Assembly: GCF_026210795.1 (NCBI RefSeq)
Contig: NC_089452.1
Coordinates: forward strand, 1,364,001-1,428,000
Origin: Rhizophagus irregularis
Taxonomy: Eukaryota; Glomeromycota; Glomeromycetes; Glomerales; Glomeraceae
Length of the DNA: 64,000 nucleotides
Reading direction: 5' to 3'
The notes under the pieces are model-generated. The model was not told where the DNA came from and made no database searches. It saw only the letters and a list, made by a program, of their open reading frames with translations. Below, in pieces: positions 21,406-33,840 of this stretch. Within the stretch, counting starts at the first letter, position 1; every line of letters starts with the position of its first letter. The translations under genes and the position numbers were made by a program.

Positions 21406-24400
21406 CTATAATATAAATAATTAAAAATTATTAATAAATTATCTTAAACTCTAAAATCAAAAAACAATTTAATACTTACTCTAAATTTTAATTAGAAATA
21501 CAATAAATAAAAAATCTTAGTAATTATATAAATATATATAAAAGCTTATAATTTATAACTCACCAACTAAAGCATCCAATATTTTTTTAAAAAAATATTT
21601 AGTTATTAAAACTATAAGTCAATGCTACATAAATGTAATAATAAAAAAATAACTTACAAGAATCTAAAGTAAATTCCAATTTTTTAAATAAAGAATTCAA
21701 TTAATTAAATATTACATAAATGTTATAATAAAATAGCTTACAAGAAACTAAAGTAAATAAAATTTCAAATAAAGAATTTAGTTAGTTAGTTCAAGTCATA
21801 TATAAACGTTATAAATATGCAATAATAAAGTTAAATAAATAACTTACAATCTAAAATAAATCGCCAAAATAAAGAGTTTAGTTACTAGTTAGTTTAATTA
21901 TATGCAAATATTATACTAATATATGACAATAAAATTAAATAAATAATTTACCACCTATATTTTAAACAATATTTTAGATAAAGAATTTAGTTAATTTAAA
22001 TTATACGCAATTATTCAAATAGAATTAAAAAATGACTTACTTGCTATATTATGAATAATTTTTTAAATAAAGAATTTAGTTAGTTTATATTATATGCAAA
22101 TATTACAATTATGTAATAATAAAATTAAAAATAACTTATAACTTACCATCTAAAAGAAATTACAAAATAATTTTTTTAATAAAGAATTTAGTTAGTTTAA
22201 ATTATATACAATTATGCAATAATAAAATTAAAAATATCTTATAACTTACAAACTAAATGAAATTACAAAATATTTTTTTTAAATAAAGAATTTAGTTAAT
22301 TTAAATTATATGCAGGTATTATACAATCATGCAATAATATAATTAAAAAATATCTTATAACTCACGAACTAAATGAAATTACAAAAGAATTTTTTAAATG
22401 AAGAATTTAGTTAATTTAAATTATATAACAAAAATTATATAATTATGTAATAATAGAAGAATTAAAAATAACTTACTTGCTATATTATGAAATAAGTTTT
22501 GGTTTTGATAAAGAATTCAGTTAGTTTAAATTATATGAAATATTATATGATTAGTACTTAATAATAGTAAATCAACAAATTCTTATAACTTACAACCTAA
22601 AAGAAATTAAAATAATTTTTTTATATGAAGAATTTAGTTAATTTGAATTATAAGCAAATATTGCAATTATGTAATAATAGAATTAAAAATAACTTGTAAC
22701 TTACCAACTAATAAAAGAAATTACAAAATATTTTTTTAAATAAAATTTTAGTTAATTTGCAACTATCTAATAATAGAATTAAATTTAACTTATAACTTAC
22801 TAACTAAAAAAAATTACAAAATAATTTAATTAGCATTATGTGCTATTACAACTACTATGAATAATAGAATAAAAAATAACTTATAACTTACTAACTAAAA
22901 AAATTAAAAATAATTTTTTTAATAAAGAATTTACTTAGTTTAAATTATATGCAAATATTATACAATTAGTATGCAGAATTAAAAATAACTTACATGCTAT
23001 ATTATGAATAAGTTTTGATAAAGATTAGTTAATTAGAATTATATACAAATATTATACAATTATGTAATAACAGAATTAAAAAATAACTTACATGCTACAT
23101 TATGAAATAAGTTTTGGTTTTGATAAATAATTTAGTTAGTTTAAATTATATGCAAATACTATATGATTATTTGATAATAGTAAATCAAAAAATATTTATA
23201 ACTTACTACCTAAAAGAAATTAAATAATTTTTTTATAAGAATTTAGTAAATTTTAATTATATGCAAATATTACAATTATGTAATAATAGAATGAATATAA
23301 CTTATGACTTACCAACTAAAAGAAATTACAAATTAATTTTTTTAAATAAAAATTTAGTTAATTTGAATTATTATATGCTACTACAGTTATGTAATAATAG
23401 AATTAAATATATATAATTTATAACTTACCAACTATAAGAAATTACAAAATAATTTTTTTAATAAAGAATTTAGTTGTTTAAATTATATGCAAATATTATA
23501 CAATTATGTAATAATAGAATGAATATAACTTATAACTTACCAACTAAAAGAAATTACAAAATAATTTTTTTAAATAAATTATTATATGCTATTACAGTTA
23601 TGTAATAATAGAATTAAAAATAACTTACTTGCTATATTATAATAAGTTTTGATAAAGAATTTAGTTAGTTTAAATTACATGCAAATATTATACAATTAGA
23701 ATTAAAAATAACTTACTTGCTATATTATAATAAGTTTTGATAAAGAATTTAGTTAGTTTAAATTATATGCAAATATTATATGATTATTTAATAATAGCAA
23801 ATCAAAAAATACTTATTACTTACAACCTAAATGAAATTAAAATAATTTTATTTAGTTAATTTAAATTATATGCAAATATTATACAATTATGTAGTAATAG
23901 AATTAATAATAACTTACGTGCTATATTATGAATAAGTTTTGTTAAAGAATTTAATTAGTTTAAATTATATGCAAATATTATACAATTAGTACATAATAAT
24001 AGAATTAAATATAACTTATAACTTACGAACTAAAAGTAATTACAAATAATTTTTTATAAAGAATTTAGTTAGTTTAAATTATATGAAATATTACACAATT
24101 ATCATGTAATAATATAATTAAAAAATAACTTACGTGCTAAATTATGAAATAAGTTTTGATGAATAATTTAGTTAGTTTAAATTATATGCAAATATTATAC
24201 AATTATGCAGTAATTAAATTAAAAATATCTTATAACTTACGAACTAGATGAAATTACAAAATAATTTTTTAAATAAAGAATTTAGTTAGTTTGAATTTTA
24301 TGCAAATATTATACAATTATTAATAATATAATTAAAAATAACTTACATGCTATATTATGAAATAAGTTTTGATGAAGAATTTAGTTAGTTTAAATTTATG

Positions 24401-27400
24401 CAAATATTGTACAATTATGTAATAATAAAATTAAAAATAACAACTCACCATCTAAAAGAAATTACAAACCATTTTTTTAACAAAATTTCGGTTAGTTTAA
24501 ATTATATACAAATATTATACAATTATGTAATAATAGAATTAAATATAACTTATAACTTACTAACTAAAAGAAAATACAAAATAATTTTTTAATAAAGAAT
24601 TTAGTTAAATTATATGCAAATATGTAATAACAGAATCAAAAAATAACTTACTTGCTATATTATGAAATAGTTTTGATAAAGAATTTAGTTAATTTAAATT
24701 ATATGCAAATATCATACAATTTTATAATAATAAAATTAAAAAATAACTTATAACTTACCCACTAAAAGAAATTACAAAATAATTTTTTTAATAAAGAATT
24801 TGATTAGTTTAAATTATTTCAAATATTATATGATTATTTAATAATAATAAATCAAAAAAATACTTATAACTTACCACCTAAAAGAAATTAAAATAATTTT
24901 ATTTAGTTAGTTTAAATTATATACAATCATATAAAAATAGAATCAAAATAATACTTATAACTTACCACCTGCTATAAAAAATTATAGAATAATTTTTTTA
25001 AATAAAAAATTTAGTTAATTTAAATTATATGCAAATATTACAATTGTGTAATAATAGAATTAAATATAACTTATAACTTACCAACTAAAAGAAATTATAA
25101 AATAATTTTTTAAATAAAAAATTTAGTTAATTAATAAATTATATGCAAATATTATACAATTATGTAATAATAGAATTAAATAATATCTTATAACTTACCA
25201 ACTAAAAGAAATAACAAAATAATTTTTTAATAAAGACTTAGTTAGTTTAAATTATATGCAAACATTATACAATTATGTAATAATTGAATCAAAAATAACT
25301 TACGTGCTATATTATAAAATAAATTTTAATAAAGAATTTAGTTAATTTAAATTATATGCAAATATTATACAATTATGTAATTAAAAAATAACTTACATGC
25401 TATATTATAAAATAAGTTTTGATAGAGAATTTTAGTTTAAATTATATGCAAATATAATATGATTATTTAATAATAATAAATCAAAAAATACTAATAACTT
25501 ACAACCTAAAAGAAATTAAAATAATTTTATTTAGTCAGTTTAAATTATGTACAATTATGTAATGGAATTAAAAAATATCTTATAACTTACGAACTAAATG
25601 AAATAATAAATATAAATAAAGAATTTAGTTAGTTTAAATTATATATGATTATTTAATAATAGTAAATCAAAAATACTTATAACTTACAACCTAAAAGAGA
25701 ATAAAATAATTTTTTTAAATAAAGGATTTAGTTAATTTGAATTATATGTAAATATTACAATTATGAAATGATAGAATTAAAAATAACTTATAACTTGCCG
25801 ACTAAAGAAATTACAAAATAATTTTATTTAGTTAGTTTAAATTATGTACAATTATGCAATAGTAGAATTAAAAAATATTTTGTACTTACAAACTAAATGA
25901 AATTACAAAATAATTTTTTAAACAAATAAAGTATTTAGTTAGTTTAAATTATTTGCAAATATTATACAATTATGTACTAATAATATAATTAAAAAATAAC
26001 TTACATGCTATATTATGAAATTAGTTTTGATAAAGAATTTAGTTAGTTTAAATTATATGCAAAATAATATACAATTATGTAATAATATAATTAAAAAATA
26101 ACTTGCATGCTATATTATGAAACAATTTTTAAATAAAGAATTTAGTTAGTTTAAATTACATGCAAATATTGTACAACTATGTAATAATAGAATTAAAAAA
26201 ATAATTTACATGCTATAACATAAAATAATTTTTTAAATAAAGAATTTAGTTAGTTTAAATTATATGCAAACATTACAACTAAGTAATAATAGAATTAAAA
26301 ATAATTTATAACTTACCAACTAAAAGAAATTAAAATAATTTTAATTTGTTAGTTTAAATTATACACAATTATGTAGTAATAGAATTATAAATAACTCATA
26401 ACTTACCAACTAAAAGAAATTACAAAATAATTTTATTTAGTTAGTTTAAATTATATATAATTATGTAATAATATAAATAAAAAATAATATAACTTACAAT
26501 CTAAAGTATGAATTTAGTTAGTTGGATTATATGTAAATATTACAAATTACAATTATGCAATAATAGAATTAAAAAAGACTTATAACTTACCAACTAAAAG
26601 AAATTACAAAATAATTTTTTTAAATAAACAATTTAGTAAATTCGAATTATAGCAAATATAACAATTATATAATAATAGAATTAAAAATAACTTATAACTT
26701 ACCAACTAAAGGAAATTACAAAATAATTTTATTTAGTTAGTTTAAATTATATATAATTATGTAATAGTAGAATTGATAAATATCTTATAACTTACGAACT
26801 AAATGAAATTACAAAAAATTTTTTTAAATAAATAAAGAATTTAGTTTAAATTATATGTAAATATTACAATTGTGTAAATAATAAAATTAAAAAATAACAT
26901 AACTTACCATCTAAAAGAAATTACAAAAAAAATTTTTTTAAAAAAGAATTTAGTTAGTTTAAATTATATACAATATGTAATAATAGAATTAAAAAGTATC
27001 TTATAACTTACGAACTTAATGAAATTATAAAAGAATTTTTTAAATAAATAAAGAATTTAGTTAGTTTAAATTATGCGCAAATATTATACAATTATGTACT
27101 AATAGTAGAATCAAAAAATAACTTACTTGCTATTATGAAATAATTTTAAATAAAGAATTTAGTCAATCTAAATTATATGCAAATATTATACAATTATGTA
27201 ATAATAATAGAATTAAAAATAACTTACTTGCTATTTTATGGAATAATTTTTTAAATAAAGAATTAGTTAGTTTAATTATATGCAAATATTACAATTATGT
27301 TTTAATAAAATAAAAATAACTGATAACTTACCATCTAAAAAAGTACAAAATAATTAAAATTATTTATTTTAATAAAGTATTTAGTTAGTTTAAACTATAT

Positions 27401-29248
27401 ACTAATTATTATATAATTATGTAATAATAGAATTAAAAAATATCTTATAACTTACGAACTAAATGAAATTGTAAAATAATTTTTTAAATAAAGAATTTAG
27501 TTAGTTTAAATCATATGCAAATATTATAAAATTATGCAATAGTAGAATTAAAAAATATCTTATAACTTACGAACTAAATGAAATTACAAAATAATTTTTT
27601 AAAAAAGTATTTAGTTAATTTAAATTATATGTACAATTATGTAATAATAGAATTAAAAAATATCTTATATCTTACGAACTAAATAAAATTACAAAATAAT
27701 TTTTTAAATAAAGAATTTAGTTAGTTTAAATTATATACAATTATTTAATAATATAATTAAAATAACTTACTTGCTATATTATGAAATAAGTTTTGATGAA
27801 GAATTTAATTAGTTTAAATTATATGCACAATTATGTAATAATAGAATTAAAAAAAATATCTTATAACTTACGAACTAAATGAAATCACAAAATAATTTTT
27901 TAAATAAAGAATTTAGTTAGTTTAAATTATATGCAAATATTACACAATTATGTAATAGTATAATTAAAAAATAACTTACATGCTATATTATGAAATAAGT
28001 TTTGATGAAAAATTTAGTTAGTTTAAATTATATACAAATATTATACAATTACTATGTAATAATAGAATTAAAAAATAACTTACATGCTATATTATGAAAT
28101 AATTTTTTAAGTAAAAAATTTAGTTAGTTTTAATTATATACAAATATTATACAATTATGCAACAATAGAATTAAAAAATAACTTATAATAACTTACGCTC
28201 TATATTACAAAATTATTTTTTAAATAAAGAATTTAGTCAGTTTAAGTTATATGCAAATATTATACAATTATGTAATAATGGAATGGAGAATTAAAAAATA
28301 ACTTACTTAGTATATTATGATATAAGTCTTGTTAAAGAATTTAGTTAGCTTAAATTATATGCAAATATTGTACGATTATGTAATAATAGAATCAAAATAA
28401 TACTTATAACTTACAACCTAAAAGAAATTATAAAATAATTTTTTTGAATAAAGTATTTAGTTAATTTGTATTATATGCAAATATTATATAATTATGTAAT
28501 AATAAAATCTAACTTACTTGCTGCTATATTATGAAATAATTTTTTAAATAAAGAATTTAGTTTAAATTATGCAAATATTATACAATTATGTAATAATATA
28601 ATTAAAAAATATCTTATAACTTACGAACTAAACAAAAATAGAAAATTATTTTTAAATAAAGAATCTAGTGGTTTAAATTATATGCAATTATTATACAATT
28701 ATGTAATAATATATTTAAAAAATAACTTACTTGCTATATTGTGAAATAATTTTTTAAATAAAGAATTTAGGTTTAAATTACAATTATATAACAATAGAAT
28801 TAAAAAATAACTTGTAACTTACCAACTAAAAGAAATTGTAAAATAATTTTTTAATAAAGAATTTAAATATATGTAAATATTATATAAATATGTAGTAATG
28901 GCATTAAATAAATAACTTATAACGTACGTTCTAAAATAAATTACCAAATGATTTAAATAAAGAAATTAATTAGTTCAAATGTATGTAAATATTATGTATA
29001 TAAATGATAGAATTAATAAATAACTTACTCCCTATATTAAATAATTTTTCAAATAAAGAATTTAGTTAGTTTATATTATATGTAAATATTATATAAACAA
29101 TAATAGAGTTAAATAAATAACTTACAATCTAAAATAAATTAACAAATAATTTTTTGATAACAAAATGAATGATAATTAATAACTAATACTTCAAGTGATT
29201 AAAAGTTATTCAAAATTCTCTAAAATTTTAATAAAAAAATATAACTAC
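21406..29248 (-). repeat. Tandem array of ~75 intron-like units separated by single triplets
   Basis: On the minus strand each ~103-bp unit is a complete intron: donor GTAAGT, a branch-like CTAACTAA (plus-strand TTAGTTAG), and acceptor TTTTAG or ATATAG. Unit n ends AG, then 3 nt, then the next GTAAGT. Plus-strand starts of the donor hexamer: 21474, 21558, 21652, 21736, 21842, 21946, 22035, 22141, 22244, 22360, 22471, 22588, 22699, 22795, 22886, 22988, 23086, 23201, 23307, 23423, 23535, 23632, 23711, 23818, 23912, 24021, 24128, 24235, 24341, 24443, 24555, 24646, 24753, 24869, 24960, 25076, 25193, 25298, 25391, 25497, 25585, 25682, 25793, 25884, 25999, 26101, 26204, 26311, 26401, 26492, 26585, 26697, 26790, 26902, 27006, 27121, 27222, 27326, 27450, 27565, 27670, 27765, 27866, 27974, 28078, 28191, 28301, 28409, 28512, 28619, 28725, 28817, 28922, 29023, 29120. 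Gaps are 3 nt in 70 cases, 6 nt in four (21652, 21736, 24960, 28512) and 1 nt in one (21474). Two donors are GC (25793, 26101). One acceptor is AC (28301). It may be spliced, or be a satellite born from an intron. Confidence 0.85.
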
Positions 29249-29374
29249 CTAAATCTTGTTTATCATGACCACCGTCAGTGCTTTTAATTCTTTTTGAGAT
29301 AACTTTGTGAATCGAAGGATCTTTTTTTGAAAATTAATAAAATTATTTATTTCAAAATTTTTCCGATTAATCAT
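29249..29374 (-). other. Candidate 5' exon of the kinase transcript
   Basis: Just beyond the array the minus strand ends in GATTTAG followed by a GTAGTT donor (29248-29243). One frame, open from 29333, reads KDPSIHKV...KSTDGGHDKQDL and leaves one base (phase 1) at the donor, but has no ATG, so a further upstream exon or another start would be needed. Another frame has an ATG at 29374 but hits TAG exactly at the donor. The 5' end of the gene is therefore unresolved. Confidence 0.35.
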
Positions 29375-29534
29375 GAAAATATTAAATATAAATGTTTATC
29401 ACAGTATGTTTTAATATATTATATTTATCTTTAGTATTCTTGATTTTACTTGAAACTAGTTTTACTATATTCTAATTTGTTTGCTATGTGCTTTTTACCT
29501 TTGTCATTACTTTCAGCCATTTTAGAGTTTGAAT

Positions 29535-29815
29535 CTGTTATCCGTATTTTACGGATATCCAAACGGACATACCAGATTTATATTCGTTCAATCCGGATAT
29601 CCGGATATAAATTTATCCCGATTAATATCCGGATATCTGGATATTATAGTCCTATTTTACATCTATCGCCAAAAAAGGAAATGATCGTTTTCGCGAATGA
29701 TAATTCTGGCCGGAATTATAAATTGGCCCGAATTGACACTTCGGATAACCTGGATATCCATCGGATAAGGGTATTATCAGGATTGAACGGATAACTTCAA
29801 AATTGGATATCCGGA
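29535..29815. repeat. ATCCGGATAT-rich inverted-repeat element
   Basis: GTTATCCG (about 29537) and CGGATAAC (about 29788) bracket a segment crowded with ATCCGGATAT and TTGGATATCC in both orientations. It resembles a MITE and produces meaningless ORFs on both strands. No clear target duplication. Confidence 0.5.
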
Positions 29816-29979
29816 TTAATGGGTCTATAAGCCATTTTTCTATATATAATATTATCAAAACTCTCCTTAAAAAGATTTTTTTTCTTTATTAATATGGCAA
29901 GCCGAGTTGGACTAAACTATCAGCCATTGGGCAGGTGAAAATCAAGCATGGATTGACAAAATGTTACACCGTGCCTTAC

Positions 29980-30230
29980 ATTTTACCTGTTCATGCTTGA
30001 TGCTTGATGTTTATCTATCATGTGCTTGATGTTCATCTGTACGCGGTCTGTACGTGCTTATCTATATGTGCTTGAAGGTTTGCTTGATGGTTTTATCCGA
30101 CTATGCTTGACATTTTTATCCGTCCATGCTTGATGTTTTTATCCATCTGTGCTTGATATTTTTGTCCAACTGTGCTTGACGTTTTTGTCCAACTGTGTTT
30201 GATTTAATCCAACTATAATCGATAATTTTC
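29980..30230. repeat. Tandem repeat, unit ~27 bp (TGCTTGATGTTTTTATCCA)
   Basis: About ten diverged copies of TGCTTGA(T/C)GTTTTTATCC(A/G)TCTG. The last four, from about 30105, are the most regular. Non-coding minisatellite. Confidence 0.7.
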
Positions 30231-30389
30231 ATTTTATCTTTGTCAAAAATTAGTTTCTTTGTCAGCACAGGGATGATATTTTGTCAATCACATGTTTTTT
30301 AAGTTTAGCGTAGTTTTAAAAATTTTTTTTTTAAATTTTACACGAATTTTTTTTTTTATTGGCTTTTTTTTATAAAACAATTTTTGTAG

Positions 30390-30781
30390 AGAATTTTTAT
30401 TTTTAATATAGGTAAAGGCTTTTTTGATAGAATTTCTTTGAGAATTTTTTTTAATAAAAAGATTTTTTTTGGTAAAAAATTTCGTTAGAGAATTTTTTTG
30501 ATAGAAATTTCATTGGAAAATTTATTTTAATAAGGTTTTTTTTGACATATACCTAATTTGTTGGAACTATTTTTTTTAACAGGAGAGATTTTTTTTTTGA
30601 TTTTTTTTTTTGATAAAGATTTTTTTTTTTAATAGGAGAGAGTTTTCCTTGATAAAGAATTTCTTTGGGAATTTTTTTTAATAGGTGAAATTATTTTTTG
30701 ACGGAGAATTTTATTAGAGATTTTTTTTTTAATAGGGAGATTGTTTTTGATAGAGAATTTCATTAAAGAATTTTTCTTTAA
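30390..30781. repeat. Degenerate T-rich tandem repeat
   Basis: The phrase GATAGAGAATTTCATTAGAG followed by a T-run and AATAGG recurs every 40-60 bp with many changes. It lies directly downstream of a kinase relic on the minus strand. Non-coding. Confidence 0.5.
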
Positions 30782-30985
30782 TAGAATTTATGTTCCCAGA
30801 ATTATTAATTTCTTTAAGAACAACCGCTATTTCACCATAACGATTATACTTTTGTTCTTCTTCGTTCAATCGATTATTGGACCATCAAACCATGTAGCCT
30901 TGTAAATTTTGTTGAATCTTCCTTCAGCAATAAATTCTACATCTTCAAATCTATCATAAGGAACAAATTCCATTCCCTCCCCTTT
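30782..30985 (-). pseudogene. Kinase N-lobe relic
   Basis: The minus strand reads EFVPYDRFEDVEFIAEGRF, KIYKATWFDGP, then after a frame change EEQKYNRYGEIAVVLKEINN. This is the start of a TKL kinase domain as in the intact genes (WVPYERFADIKEIGEGGF, VALKKING). Stops follow on both sides and no catalytic lobe is present. Confidence 0.65.
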
Positions 30986-33436
30986 TTTACAGTAATTAGT
31001 TAACGTGAACTTTATACAATCATATTAATGGCGGAATCTATAGCATTATTAACAAATCTGATCAATTTATTGAAAACTTTTCTTTTATCCATTACATTTC
31101 TACATACGAAGAGACACGCATATGAATCTCCTACCACTCCGTAGACCTAATATATAAAGTGTCAAATCTAGGTGTATGGCACAATAATATACACCGATAA
31201 TTAAACAGTGCATAATATTATTACTGAATTTGTGCTTTCACATTTTTGCTCTTGGTACCATACAATAAATCATTAACATCCTTTTCATTTTTGTTCTTTG
31301 ATACGTTAACATGTGTATTTTTAATTACATAATTATTAATGATGTTAAAAATATAACTTTCTAGAATTTTTTTTCTAATGTTCAAATTTTATTAAACACC
31401 CTTTATCCCTTTTTTTGTATCATTTGATTACATAATCCTTAAAAGTGCTCAGATCATAGATCTTTATGTGTGAATTGAAATTTTTTTCGGGGAAGTACAT
31501 TTCATATAAATAAGTGGCACACTAACACTATAGACGTCGTATTATGTGAATTTGTATAATATGAAACAAACTTAAGCGAACTGTGGTATATTAATTCTTA
31601 ATATTTATCAAATCAATGTATTTTCTATTTTGAACTTCGAAAAGAACATACTATAAATGAATATTGAATTTTTCTTCAATTTACCAAAACCTTTGATTTA
31701 TAATTTTCTAATCTGTCAATGTATACGAAATTTACAAGTCTAAATAAGTTTTTTTTTTTCATATTTTATTAGTAATTTTAAATGAAAAATCGATAGTATA
31801 AATAATATTTAATTGGGCAATCACTTCATACATGAATTATAAATTCTTTAATTATATTGGCAAAAATTAAAAAAAAAAAATCTAATGTAAAATACTTTTT
31901 TCAAATCTTTCAAATTTGTTGTAATATCATTTTGCAAAAATCTTTGTGCTCGTAGAAAATGACTCATTCATTGAAATGTTGACAGATCGGCATCAGAAAA
32001 TCAATTTACGTCATCCTTTTTTTCAATGTAATCACTACAAATTTTTTTACATAAAAAAAAAATTCTATTATTTAATAAAAGTTTTTAAACACAATCTTGT
32101 AACAATGCAACTACAAAACATTTATTTTCCGTTGTCATATGACAATTTTGTTTGAGTAAATATTTCCATTATTTATATTATTAAAAGAAAATTTTATTGA
32201 TTAACGCTGATATTTCTCATACTTTTTTAAATTTTAATAATTATGAGGCGCAGTTTTATATTTAGGTTAAGTGTATAAATTTTATTTTTATTCTATCAAC
32301 TGCGGTCCGGAAAGACGTTAAACTATCAAACCTAGACATAAGAAATCGTAAGTATTTATTAAACGAGGCACAGAGATTATTGGGGCTTAAGAAAGATCAA
32401 CAATGAGTATAACTGGACATAGTTTCTCTAATTAGATGTTCCATTTTCAGACTTTCATCATCTAATAAATTTTCATAAGATAATAATATATCTGGAAAGT
32501 AGATAGATTTATGATTTATTATGTATAGGGGTCAAATTCGTATGAACGCAGTAGAATCCTTTCGGATTCTCAGATATAAATTTAATAGAATTATTCTTAT
32601 TTTATACTTTTATTATATTTTATTATTAAATAGATCAACGTCTCAATGTGGTATATCACGAGATTGAGCGTTACAACACACTATTTATTATTGTTTATTA
32701 TCGTTCATTATCATTATCATTTATTATCATTTGTTAGTTTTTTGTTATACACCGTTGATTATACGTATACATAATATCACTAATTATTTTTATATACACA
32801 CTACCCTCAATTTATCACATCACTTATTATCGTTCATGATCATTTATTCGTATACACTTTTACCTTATCACCTGTCAGTGTCATACATCGTTATATTACC
32901 CTGCCATTTATTAACCGATCCTTATATTTCTTTCTGTTACTACCTACCGAACGTCAGAAACCGGTGGTAACATTTACAATTCGTGCAATTAGTTGATCGA
33001 AATACTATTATTCGGTTCGCATTGAAATTGATAAATCAAGTAATTAAAAAATAAAATTAACGAATTGAATTTTCTCCTAAAATTTATTATATTACAAATT
33101 CCTTTAACAGATTTAAGCAAAAATCGTTGTGCGCCCATATAAAGAATTTTTTTTTTCATTACCATTGCCTTTTTTTAATTCAACTAATAATCGTGTTAAC
33201 AATTTTAGTTGTATCAAATTCTATAACTAAAGTTTTCGTAAATTGTTTGGGAGTCGGTTAATTTCTATTATAAGAAGATGTTGAGCTGTGGCGTGTTCCT
33301 TTATGGGACTTTAACCGATAAGTTAAAAATTTTTTTCAAATTTTGTTACAAAAATTTTTTTTATTTCTTCTAACGGTAAATCAATTGGAACATAATATAC
33401 AAAATTGGAACGTCTACAACCTTGTAATGCGCCCTC
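30986..33436. other. Intergenic, no gene seen
   Basis: About 2.4 kb of AT-rich sequence. At 32.69-32.88 kb TTATTATCATT-type simple sequence gives a chance ORF. No domain, RNA gene or element is recognisable. Confidence 0.4.
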
Positions 33437-33690
33437 ATGAGAATTATCAAATGTGCAGCTTCAATCGGGAAAAATTTAGGTTTTGACCATTACGAAGCTG
33501 AAACTTTATGTGATCAAATACAGAAATATATTAATGAGCAAGAGCCATTTGACCTAGATATCGGTTTTGCTAAAGATAATCCCGTGAGTTGGTGGAAATA
33601 TATTAATACCGAACCAGAACCAGATGTCCTGCCAAGAATTGCAAGTTATCTATTTGCAATATGTCCTAACTCAGCAACTTGCGAACGTGG
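33437..33690 (+). pseudogene. hAT transposase C-terminal fragment
   Basis: The frame reads IIKCAASIGKNLGFDHYEAE, NPVSWWKYINTEPEPDVLPR and LFAICPNSATCERG. This is the hAT dimerisation region, with its conserved WW and the S-A-x-C-E-R-G motif. The expected continuation (FS...) is replaced by a MITE, and nothing upstream encodes the catalytic DDE part. It is a dead relic. Confidence 0.8.
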
Positions 33691-33840
33691 ATTAAAAAAG
33701 GTCGATCCGTTTCATCTTTTTTTCGGAATTAATAACCTTATATCGCGAATTTATCGAATTATTTACATTTCCGTGAATGGATCCGTGAAAGTCTCTTATG
33801 GAGTTTTTACAGAAATAACGGATAAAATTTTTTTATTGGG
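33691..33840. repeat. MITE, copy 3, inside the hAT relic
   Basis: Shares GGATCCGTGAAAGTCTC, GGAGTTTTTACAGAAATAAC and GGATAAAATT with copy 2. The left TIR is decayed (TTAAAAAAGGTC) and the right reads TTATTGGG. It breaks the hAT reading frame just after CERG. Confidence 0.6.

Noticed and set aside
24398-24592. 64-aa ORF within the array
   Set aside because: It spans two array units and reads across their splice signals; chance frame in repeat DNA.
21406-29249. The regular array read as a CRISPR, centromeric satellite or gene cluster
   Set aside because: Units are whole repeats without unique spacers, the genome is eukaryotic, and the only constant features are splice signals. Simple satellite origin remains an alternative and is stated in the finding.
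29450-29858. ORFs of 114 and 68 aa on opposite strands
   Set aside because: They lie in the ATCCGGATAT inverted-repeat element.
32731-32970. 79-aa ORF
   Set aside because: Built on TTATTATCATT simple repeats; no domain or signal.
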